The notes beneath the pieces were generated by a model. It was not told the DNA's origin, made no database searches, and worked only from the letters and a program-made list of their open reading frames with translations. Of a stretch of 23,937 nucleotides of DNA, positions 1 through 5,969 are shown piece by piece. A program made the translations under genes and the position numbers. Each line of letters starts with the position of its first letter. Positions within the stretch are counted from its first letter, which is position 1. Source of the DNA: CAYOBW01 sp964402115 (lineage in GTDB: Bacteria; Verrucomicrobiota; Kiritimatiellia; UBA8416; CAYOBW01). Location of the stretch: positions 1 to 23,937 of the forward strand of contig CAYOBW010000101.1 of the NCBI GenBank assembly GCA_964402115.1, in the 5' to 3' direction.

Positions 1-104
1 AACGGCGGAGGACCGCCGTCTCCAGGGAGAAGGCCGCCCTGGAGCCGGCCGTCCCCGGCCGGTAGATCGGTCGTGGGGATAACGGCGGAGGACCGCCGTC
101 TCCA
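1..104. repeat. Direct pair of 24-bp hairpin repeats with two further hairpins between them
   Basis: The same 24 bases occur at 1-24 and 81-104. Each copy contains a perfect 7-bp stem, ACGGCGG and CCGCCGT around an AGGA loop. Between the copies, 20-27 pairs with 37-44 (CTCCAGGG/CCCTGGAG) and 45-50 pairs with 57-62 (CCGGCC/GGCCGG). The block is therefore a run of GC-rich stem-loops upstream of ssb. It may continue to the left of the window. I infer an intergenic palindromic repeat family of the REP/BIME kind. Whether other copies exist in the genome cannot be seen here. Confidence 0.75.
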
Positions 105-182
105 TGGGACTGTAATCCCTCCGCATTTTTCTTTCATTTTTTCGCGGAATTCGGGTCCGCTCGCGGCTTCCTTTACCCAGAC

Positions 183-200
183 AGGCGGAGAACCCCGCCT
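183..200 (+). promoter_or_regulatory. Small hairpin in the ssb leader
   Basis: AGGCGG (183-188) pairs with CCGCCT (195-200) across a 6-base loop, ending 10 bases before the ssb Shine-Dalgarno sequence (GGGAGG, 211-216). An AT-rich stretch (124-150) and a TGTAAT hexamer at 111-116 lie upstream and could belong to the promoter, but no matching -35 box is visible. The role is unknown. It could be a leader structure affecting translation, or chance in GC-rich DNA. Confidence 0.3.
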
Positions 201-221
201 GATACAGAAAGGGAGGCCATT

Positions 222-617
222 ATGGCAGTCTACAATCGGGTGGTCGTACTGGGTAACCTGACGCGGGATCCACAGAAGCGGGACGTGGCCGGGCAGGCCG
301 TCGCGGACCTCGGGCTGGCGCTCTCCGAAACCTTCAAGAACAAGGCCGGGGAGGCGGTCGAGAAGCCGTGCTTCGTGGACGTCGTGGCCTGGGGGCGGCA
401 GGCGGAACTGTGCGCCCAGTACCTGCAGAAGGGCGCGCCCGTGCTTGTCGAGGGGCGCTTGCAGTTCGATCAGTGGGAGACGAATGGCGAGAAACGCTCC
501 AAGCTGCGCGTGCGGGCCGACCGTGTGCAGTTCCTGGGGCGCTTGAAGCCCGCCCCCGCGGACGGCCCTCACGGGGTGCCTCTCCCGGCCGACGAGGATG
601 GTATTGTGGATTTCTAG
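222..617 (+). CDS. ssb: Single-stranded DNA-binding protein
   Basis: The 131-residue product binds single-stranded DNA during replication, repair and recombination. The first ~105 residues form the OB fold: the start MAVYNRVVVLGNLTRDP, a central FVDVVAWGRQAELCAQYL and VLVEGRLQFDQWE are typical SSB strands. A short proline/alanine/glycine-rich linker follows. The protein ends in an acidic tip with terminal phenylalanine (DEDGIVDF), the segment by which SSB recruits partner proteins. Length is at the short end for the family because the linker is very short. The ATG at 222 is preceded by GGGAGG five bases upstream, which decides against the longer in-frame alternatives. The gene stands alone, with structured intergenic DNA on both sides. 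Confidence 0.95.
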   Translation: MAVYNRVVVLGNLTRDPQKRDVAGQAVADLGLALSETFKNKAGEAVEKPCFVDVVAWGRQAELCAQYLQKGAPVLVEGRLQFDQWETNGEKRSKLRVRADRVQFLGRLKPAPADGPHGVPLPADEDGIVDF

Positions 618-633
618 GCGAATCGCGCCTCTG

Positions 634-668
634 GACACGGCATGCGCAGTCACTGTGCATGCCGTGTC
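634..668 (+). terminator. Long hairpin after ssb, possible transcription terminator
   Basis: Bases 634-649 pair with 653-668 over a three-base TCA loop. This gives a 16-bp stem with one G-T wobble, built on GACACGGCATGCGCAG. The outer segments GCGCC (625-629) and GGCGC (669-673) can extend it across a bulge. It begins 17 bases after the ssb stop codon. There is no T tract, so it could be a factor-assisted terminator or an RNA-stabilising 3' structure rather than a classic intrinsic terminator. Confidence 0.55.
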
Positions 669-681
669 GGCGCAGCCAGTT

Positions 682-698
682 CCCCTCCGATGGAGGGG
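682..698. repeat. Short perfect stem-loop
   Basis: CCCCTCC (682-688) and GGAGGGG (692-698) form a perfect 7-bp stem with a GAT loop. It lies just downstream of the ssb hairpin. Function unknown. Confidence 0.45.
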
Positions 699-830
699 AG
701 CCGGGGTGGAGGCGGGCGCTTCATCTTGCTCCCCTCCTGCGGACTGAAGGGTGGGGTGGGTGGCGGTCGGCGTCATGGTGGCGAGTTTGCGGGCCTACCA
801 TTGTTGGCGACCCGTTTCTTCTGGTTCCCA

Positions 831-938
831 TCGGGGTCGGGGTCGGTATCGGTATCGGGGTCCATTCCGGTTCGTTTGCCTGTCAGCGCCAAACTCGGGG
901 GGATGCGATACCGACCCCGATAGCGACCCCGACCCCGA
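831..938. repeat. Inverted arms made of 6-bp TCGGGG/TCGGTA units
   Basis: The left arm (831-862) is a run of hexamers: two TCGGGG, two TCGGTA, then TCGGGG. The right arm (907-938) is its approximate reverse complement, with units GACCCC and GATACC. Read on the opposite strand it gives two TCGGGG, one TCGCTA, one TCGGGG and one TCGGTA. About 44 bases separate the arms. The arms agree over the two outer units and vary inside in unit order, as expected for tandem repeats that gain or lose units. No coding explanation fits. Confidence 0.7.
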
Positions 939-1063
939 AATGACAGTTCCTCCCGCGATCCGTTCGCTTGGCCGTTGTCCCTCTTTCCCGCGCTTCCTCT
1001 CGCCAACGGGGCCTTGAGCGAGAGAAAAAGGGAAACGGCACGGTAGCTGCTTTGGGTCCAAGT

Positions 1064-1831
1064 ATGCATATTCGTTACAACGCGGTCGGGTGTGTCGCGA
1101 TGCTGTGGGCGTGCCTGATGTCGGAAGTTCGTGGGGCGCCGGTCGGGCGGGCCCTTGGCGTGGAGCCGGCCCCGTCGCAGGGGGATTACGTGATCCTCTT
1201 GCACGGGCTGATGCGTACCCCGCGCGCGATGCGTCCGCTTGAACGTTCGCTGAGCGCGGCCGGCTACACGGTTTTCAACCTGGGTTATCCATCCAGCCGA
1301 GAAGCAGAGGGGGCGCTGGTGGCGCGGTTGGATGGTGAAGTGCGCGCGCGTTGCACCGACCGGAACCGGCGCGTACATTTTGTGACGCACTCGTTGGGCG
1401 GCATCCTCGTGCGCGACTACCTCGGGCGGGCGCCGGCCATCCGCGTTGGGCGCGTCGTGATGCTGGCGCCGCCCAACCGGGGAAGCGAACTGGTCGATGT
1501 CTTCAAGCGTTCAGCGCTGCTGCGCTGGCTGCTTGGACCCGCAGGCGTGCGGTTGGGCACGCAGGACGACGCCCTGCCGCGGCGTCTGGGACCTCTGTCC
1601 GGGTACGAAGTCGGGGTGATCGCGGGCAACGCCACCCTCAACCCGCTCTTCTCCTGGGTGGTCGCGGGCGAGGACGACGGCAAGGTTTCCGTCGCCAGTA
1701 CCCGCGTGGAGGGTATGCGCGATTTCCTGGTGGTACCTGCGAGCCACCCCTTCCTCATGCGCAACGCGCTCGTGCTGGCGCAGACGCTGCGTTTCCTGCG
1801 CACCGGCCGGTTCGATCACGGTCCGCAGTAG
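1064..1831 (+). CDS. Secreted alpha/beta hydrolase, lipase/esterase-like
   Basis: The 255-residue product has the alpha/beta hydrolase fold. ILLHGLM (~44-50) supplies the oxyanion HG motif and THSLGG (108-113) is the nucleophile elbow with Ser110. The acid is probably Asp204 or Asp205 in GEDDGKV, and the histidine His228 in ASHPF. The spacing resembles triacylglycerol lipases and PGAP1-like esterases; the substrate cannot be read from sequence. Residues 1-25 (hydrophobic core, then EVRGAP) look like a signal peptide, so the enzyme is probably exported. I chose the ATG at 1064 because it places the signal peptide at the N terminus. A TTG at 968 would add 32 unlikely residues. No strong ribosome binding site is visible. 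It precedes gmhA by 36 bases. Confidence 0.85.
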   Translation: MHIRYNAVGCVAMLWACLMSEVRGAPVGRALGVEPAPSQGDYVILLHGLMRTPRAMRPLERSLSAAGYTVFNLGYPSSREAEGALVARLDGEVRARCTDRNRRVHFVTHSLGGILVRDYLGRAPAIRVGRVVMLAPPNRGSELVDVFKRSALLRWLLGPAGVRLGTQDDALPRRLGPLSGYEVGVIAGNATLNPLFSWVVAGEDDGKVSVASTRVEGMRDFLVVPASHPFLMRNALVLAQTLRFLRTGRFDHGPQ

Positions 1832-1867
1832 ACAAGTGGCGCGCGGCGGTGGTAGGGTCTACCGGTT

Positions 1868-2446
1868 ATGGATCGCACCGCTCTTGAATCCGCCATCCGC
1901 GATAGCGCGCGCACGGTGTTGTCGCTGGCTGACCAGCTCGATGCCGTGGAGGCTGCCTGCCGCCTCGTCGTGGAAACCCTGCAGGGTGGGGGACAGGTGC
2001 TGACTGCCGGCAACGGCGGCAGCGCCGCCGAGGCGTTGCACATGGCCGAGGAACTGGTTGGACGCTTCCGCGGCGACCGGCGCTCGCTGCCAGCCGTGGC
2101 GCTGGTGGCTGATTCCACGGCGTTGACCTGTATCGGCAACGACTACGGCTTCGATGCCGTTTTCAGCCGCCAAGTCGAGGGACTGGGGCGGGCCGGCGAC
2201 CTCCTCGTGCTGTTCAGCACCAGCGGTCGGGCGGCCAATCTCCGGAACGCGGCGGTCGCGGCCCGGTGTCGGGGGGTGCGCGTACTGGGATTGCTGGGGC
2301 GTGATGGCGGGCCGCTGCGGGCGGCCACGGACGTGGCCGTGGTGGTGGCCGGCACGGCTACCGAGCGCATACAGGAAGCGCACCAGGTGTTGCTGCATCT
2401 CCTTTTGGATGCGGTGGAACGGGTATATGGCACGGGTGAGGCATGA
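1868..2446 (+). CDS. gmhA: Sedoheptulose-7-phosphate isomerase (SIS domain)
   Basis: GmhA converts sedoheptulose 7-phosphate to D-glycero-D-manno-heptose 7-phosphate, the first step to the heptose of lipopolysaccharide inner core. The 192-residue length is normal. A helical N terminus leads to the SIS domain, with GNGGSAAEALHMAEEL (48-63) and the phosphate-binding FSTSGRAANL (116-125). Residues matching the zinc site of characterised GmhA are present at the right spacing: His58, Glu62, Gln169 and His177. The related DnaA-binding protein DiaA shares the fold; the full zinc set favours the isomerase. The stop overlaps the start of the next gene (ATGA at 2443-2446), suggesting translational coupling. 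The presence of gmhA implies a Gram-negative-type envelope. Confidence 0.9.
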   Translation: MDRTALESAIRDSARTVLSLADQLDAVEAACRLVVETLQGGGQVLTAGNGGSAAEALHMAEELVGRFRGDRRSLPAVALVADSTALTCIGNDYGFDAVFSRQVEGLGRAGDLLVLFSTSGRAANLRNAAVAARCRGVRVLGLLGRDGGPLRAATDVAVVVAGTATERIQEAHQVLLHLLLDAVERVYGTGEA

Positions 2447-3333
2447 AGCGATACGAATGGATCGGTTGGCTGGGAATCCTGCTCCTGGGCGTCTGCAACG
2501 CGGGGGCCGGCGCGCGCGTGTTGCTCCGCCTCGAGCAGCGCAGCGTGCTGCTGTTCGAGCCTGTGAACGCGTTCATCTCGCTCGCGAACGATTCGGATGA
2601 ACCTTTTGTCCTCAACAGCCGCCAGCCCGACAACGGCCGCAGTTCGCTCGTGATTGAAGTGCGGCGCGATAACCAGCTGCTGCCCCCGCGCGGGTCGGCG
2701 CCCGTGCCCTACCTCTACCTGCTCCCCGACGACAGCGAGGAATTGATGGTGGACCTGAGCCGGCACTTCGATTTCACCGGCATGGGCCGGTACTTCATCA
2801 AGGTCCGCACGTCGCACCTGGGGGAAGCGTTCGAATCGAAGGGTCAACTGCTGGACGTGGTCAAGGGGTTCGAGCTGACCAAGCGCGCCCGCAGCGTGCC
2901 GGGGCAACCGGATCGCATGCTAACCTTCTCTTTGCGGTACTGGTCGCGCGATGGCAAGGAGTTCCTCTTCCTGACCGTGAACGAGGAAGTGGCCGGCGCG
3001 AATTACGGGTTGTTCAACCTGGGACCGCTCGTGCGAGTGGCCCAGCCGGTACTCCAGGTGAACCGCAATGGCCAGGTCGTCGTCGTGCACCAGTCCGGCG
3101 TGCGGCGTTTCACCCGGTCGACGTTGCAGTCCGAAACGAACGGGGTCACGCTGCTGGATCAGACGTACCATCTGCCGGACGGCAGTCCCTACCCCTCGTT
3201 CACGCGCAGGTCGACCGTGGCCCCGACGCCGGCCGAGCGGCTTCCACCCAAGCGCTGGTGGCAATTTTGGAAGAAGGATGGTCGCGCGGCGCGCCCGGAC
3301 GCAGCGGCCCCCGCCCCCGCCCTGGAATCGTAA
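2443..3333 (+). CDS. Secreted protein of unknown function between gmhA and aroC
   Basis: I do not recognise this 296-residue protein. Residues 1-24 form a signal peptide (basic start, hydrophobic WLGILLLGVCNAGAGA). The body is beta-rich: early segments such as VLLFEPVNAFISLANDSDEPF and GMGRYFIKVRT read like an immunoglobulin-like or fibronectin-like domain. A second half (about 150-265) has alternating strands that could be beta-propeller or sandwich. The C terminus carries an aromatic-basic patch (KRWWQFWKKDG) followed by an Ala/Pro-rich tail. It starts inside the gmhA stop codon and ends 21 bases before aroC, so it is probably co-transcribed with both. A periplasmic or surface location is likely; no catalytic motif is visible. 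Confidence 0.75.
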   Translation: MKRYEWIGWLGILLLGVCNAGAGARVLLRLEQRSVLLFEPVNAFISLANDSDEPFVLNSRQPDNGRSSLVIEVRRDNQLLPPRGSAPVPYLYLLPDDSEELMVDLSRHFDFTGMGRYFIKVRTSHLGEAFESKGQLLDVVKGFELTKRARSVPGQPDRMLTFSLRYWSRDGKEFLFLTVNEEVAGANYGLFNLGPLVRVAQPVLQVNRNGQVVVVHQSGVRRFTRSTLQSETNGVTLLDQTYHLPDGSPYPSFTRRSTVAPTPAERLPPKRWWQFWKKDGRAARPDAAAPAPALES

Positions 3334-3354
3334 GCCCCCCTCAGGAGCCCCGCC

Positions 3355-4437
3355 ATGTCCAGTTCGCTCGGTACGCTTTTCCGGGTCACAACCTTCGGCG
3401 AGTCCCACGGCTTGGCCGTGGGGTGCGTGGTGGACGGCTGCCCACCCCGTCTGCCGCTGACCGAAGCCGATATTCAGGGGCAGTTGGACCGCCGCCGTCC
3501 GGGGCAGAGCGACCTGACGACTCCCCGCGGCGAGAAGGACCGGGTGAAGATCCTCTCGGGTGTGCAGGACGGGCTGACGCTCGGTACGCCCATCGGCTTG
3601 TGGGTGCCCAACGAGGATCGGCGCCCCGAGGACTACGGCGGGCAGCAGGACATTCCCCGGCCCTCCCACGCTGACTACACCTACCAGGCCAAGTACGGCA
3701 TCGCCGCGCGCAGCGGCGGCGGACGCGCCAGCGCGCGGGAAACCATCGGCCGGGTGGCCGCCGGGGCTGTGGCGGAGGTGTTCCTGGCGCGGAAGCACGG
3801 GGTGGAGATCGTGGCGTGGGTCAGTTCGATTGCCGAAATCGAGGCCCCCGACCTCGTTACGGCCGACGTGACGCGCGCGGCGGTCGACGCCACGCGCGTG
3901 CGCTGTCCCGACGCGGCCACAGCCGCCCGGATGGAGGCACGGGTGGCCGCCGTGCTGGCGGAGGGCGACTCGTTGGGCGGCGTCATCACCTGCGTGTGCC
4001 GTCGCGTGCCCGCGGGGTGGGGGGAGCCGGTCTTCCACAAGCTCGAAGCCGCGCTCGCGCAGGCCATGCTGTCCATTCCCGCCACGAAGGGTTTCGAGAT
4101 CGGTTCCGGATTTGCCGGCACCCGCTTGCGGGGCTCGCAGCATAACGACGCCTTCGAGACGCGTCCCGAGGGTCGCCTCGGCACCCGCACCAACAACAGC
4201 GGCGGGATCCAGGGCGGCATCTCGAACGGCGAGACGATCTACTTTCGCGTGGCGTTCAAGCCCGTCGCGACCATCGGCAAGCCGCAGGAGACGGTTGACT
4301 ACCAGGGCCGTCCAACGGTCTTGCAGGTGAAGGGCCGGCATGATCCCTGCGTGCTCCCCCGCGCCGTGGCGATCGTGGAAAGCATGGCGGCGCTGGTCCT
4401 GGCGGACATGGCCCTGCTGACGGCGGCTTATCGCTGA
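3355..4437 (+). CDS. aroC: Chorismate synthase
   Basis: AroC makes chorismate from 5-enolpyruvylshikimate 3-phosphate using reduced FMN, the last shared step to aromatic amino acids, folate and quinones. The 360-residue product has the family hallmarks: TTFGESHGLAVG (12-23) with one conserved histidine (His18), the RRPGQSDLTTPR segment (48-58), a second conserved histidine in PSHADYTY (His105), GGGRASARETIGR (121-133), and the C-terminal RHDPCVLPRAVAIVE block. The start is supported by AGGAG seven bases upstream. Its TGA overlaps the ATG of tgt by one base, so the two are probably read from one message. Confidence 0.97.
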   Translation: MSSSLGTLFRVTTFGESHGLAVGCVVDGCPPRLPLTEADIQGQLDRRRPGQSDLTTPRGEKDRVKILSGVQDGLTLGTPIGLWVPNEDRRPEDYGGQQDIPRPSHADYTYQAKYGIAARSGGGRASARETIGRVAAGAVAEVFLARKHGVEIVAWVSSIAEIEAPDLVTADVTRAAVDATRVRCPDAATAARMEARVAAVLAEGDSLGGVITCVCRRVPAGWGEPVFHKLEAALAQAMLSIPATKGFEIGSGFAGTRLRGSQHNDAFETRPEGRLGTRTNNSGGIQGGISNGETIYFRVAFKPVATIGKPQETVDYQGRPTVLQVKGRHDPCVLPRAVAIVESMAALVLADMALLTAAYR

Positions 4438-5558
4438 TGCCCGCCCCCGGCACATTCGAGATCCTCGCCGTGGACCCGGCCACCGGGGCGCGGTGCGGCC
4501 GGTTGTGGACGGCGCACGGCCCCGTGGACACGCCGTCTTTCATGCCGGTCGGCACGCAGGCGACCGTGAAGGCTGTCAGCCCGCGGGACTTGCGCGAGGT
4601 CGGCGCGCAGATCGTGCTCAGCAACACCTACCACCTGGCGATCCGGCCGGGCGTGGACGTGATCGAGGCCTGTGGCGGGCTGCACCGTTTCATGGGTTGG
4701 GACGGTCCCATTTTGACCGACAGCGGGGGCTTCCAGGTGTTCAGCCTGGCGTCCCTGCGGAAGATCCACGCGCACGGTGTGGCGTTCAATTCGCACGTGG
4801 ACGGCAGCCGGCTCTTCCTCGGTCCCGTCGAGGCCATGGACATCCAGCGCCGCCTCGGTTCCGACATCGCCATGGTCTTCGACGAGTGCCCGCCCCATCC
4901 ATGCACGGCGGAATACGCTTGCCAGTCCGTGGACAAGACCCTAGCATGGGCGGCTTTATGTGCGGAACAGCCTCGTGCGCCGGGGCAGCTCGTGTTCGGG
5001 ATCGTCCAGGGCGGCGCCTACGTGGCGTTGCGTGAGCGTTGTGCCCGGGAGCTGGTTGCCATCGGGTTTGATGGCTATGCCGTCGGCGGTGTCAGCGTCG
5101 GGGAACCTGAGGACGTGCTGCTTCAGGGCATGGCGGACGGGGTGCGTGGCTTGCCTGTGGAGCGGCCGCGGTACCTGATGGGGGTAGGGCGGGAGTCGCA
5201 GATCGCACATGCCGTGGCGTTGGGCTTCGACATGTTCGACTGTGTGATGCCGACGCGTTACGCGCGCAACGGGACGGCGATGACGCGCGCCGGACGCTAC
5301 CCGGTGAAGGCGGCTGTGTACAAGCAGGATCCGCGGCCCGTGGAAGAGGGCTGCACGTGTTATGCCTGCCGCCATTTCTCGCGGGCGTACGTGCGGCACC
5401 TGCTGAATGTGAACGAGATTCTGGGGGTGCAGTTGCTGTCGGTACACAACCTGCACCGTTACATGGTGTTCATGGGTGAGCTGCGGGCGGCGATCGGGGA
5501 CGGCTCGCTGGCCGGGCGCCTGGCGGTTTCGACGGGTACGGAAAGGGATGTGGAATGA
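4437..5558 (+). CDS. tgt: Queuine tRNA-ribosyltransferase (tRNA-guanine transglycosylase)
   Basis: Tgt exchanges guanine 34 of tRNAs with GUN anticodons for preQ1, on the route to queuosine. The 373-residue protein is full length. LTDSGGFQVFSL carries Asp95, and FDCVMPTRYARNG carries Asp268, the aspartate that attacks the ribose. The zinc site is complete: Cys306, Cys308, Cys311 and His337. QGG and the VGGVSVGE loop, which bind the base, are present. The start overlaps the aroC stop. The stop overlaps the yajC start (ATGA, 5555-5558). A tgt-yajC-secD order is common in bacteria. No queuosine synthesis gene is in the window. Confidence 0.97.
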   Translation: MPAPGTFEILAVDPATGARCGRLWTAHGPVDTPSFMPVGTQATVKAVSPRDLREVGAQIVLSNTYHLAIRPGVDVIEACGGLHRFMGWDGPILTDSGGFQVFSLASLRKIHAHGVAFNSHVDGSRLFLGPVEAMDIQRRLGSDIAMVFDECPPHPCTAEYACQSVDKTLAWAALCAEQPRAPGQLVFGIVQGGAYVALRERCARELVAIGFDGYAVGGVSVGEPEDVLLQGMADGVRGLPVERPRYLMGVGRESQIAHAVALGFDMFDCVMPTRYARNGTAMTRAGRYPVKAAVYKQDPRPVEEGCTCYACRHFSRAYVRHLLNVNEILGVQLLSVHNLHRYMVFMGELRAAIGDGSLAGRLAVSTGTERDVE

Positions 5559-5920
5559 GTGGATGGATGGGATTGACGATCGCGATGGGCACACCAGCCG
5601 GGGGCGCGGCGGGCGGGGGTAATCCGCTCGGCTTCCTGGTCACCATGACGTTGGTCATGGGCATCTTCTATTTCATGATGATCAGGCCGCAGCAGCGCAA
5701 GGACAAGGAGCGCCGGAGCACGATAGCCGCCATCAAGAGCGGCGATCGCGTCCTGTTCGGCGGCGGCATCATCGGGGTGGTCACCAACGTCAAGGACGAT
5801 GTGCTGGTGATCCGGATTGCTGACAAGGTGAAAATCGAGGCGCTTCGGTCGGCGGTTGCGCAGGTGTTGGAGAAGGGCGATAAGCCGGTCGCCGACGAGG
5901 ACGGCAAGAGCAACGCGTAG
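5555..5920 (+). CDS. yajC: Preprotein translocase subunit YajC
   Basis: YajC is a small inner-membrane accessory of the SecDF complex. The 121-residue product has a glycine-rich start, one membrane span (about 25-43), then the diagnostic IRPQQRKDKERR (43-54). It ends in a cytoplasmic beta domain with GDRVLFGGGIIGVV and DDVLVIRIAD. The start lies in the tgt stop codon with AAGGGA about eight bases upstream. secDF follows after 49 bases, which contain a weak GGCGC/GCGCC inverted repeat and the secDF ribosome binding site. Confidence 0.95.
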   Translation: MSGWMGLTIAMGTPAGGAAGGGNPLGFLVTMTLVMGIFYFMMIRPQQRKDKERRSTIAAIKSGDRVLFGGGIIGVVTNVKDDVLVIRIADKVKIEALRSAVAQVLEKGDKPVADEDGKSNA

Positions 5921-5969
5921 CGGTCCGTAAGGCGCTCGACGGGCGCCACGCAAGGGGAGAGATTAGGAA

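Larger units (their letters stand above)
618..1063. other. Long structured non-coding stretch between ssb and the lipase-like gene
   Basis: About 450 bases with no convincing gene. Open frames cross it in several phases, but their translations are low-complexity Arg/Gly/Pro runs without a family resemblance or a good ribosome binding site. It contains the strong hairpin at 634-668, a 7-bp stem-loop at 682-698 (CCCCTCC/GGAGGGG, loop GAT) and the 6-bp-unit inverted arms at 831-938. I see no clear promoter for the following gene. Confidence 0.6.

Noticed and set aside
1..104. CRISPR array
   Set aside because: There are only two repeat copies, and the single intervening stretch is itself made of hairpins. 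Spacing and structure do not fit.
73..261. Small open frame ahead of ssb
   Set aside because: It starts inside the hairpin repeat, overlaps the real ssb start and resembles no protein.
368..943. Open frame of 191 codons over the end of ssb and the repeat region
   Set aside because: It is out of frame with ssb, low in complexity, and its length follows from the GC-rich repeats rather than selection.
773..1390. Open frame of 205 codons on the - strand across the hexamer repeats
   Set aside because: It reads the repeats as Asp/Pro/Arg runs and then runs antisense into the lipase-like gene. No independent support.
2920..4455. Open frame of 511 codons on the - strand
   Set aside because: Antisense to aroC and the secreted gene, which are clearly real. 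No motif or ribosome binding site supports it.
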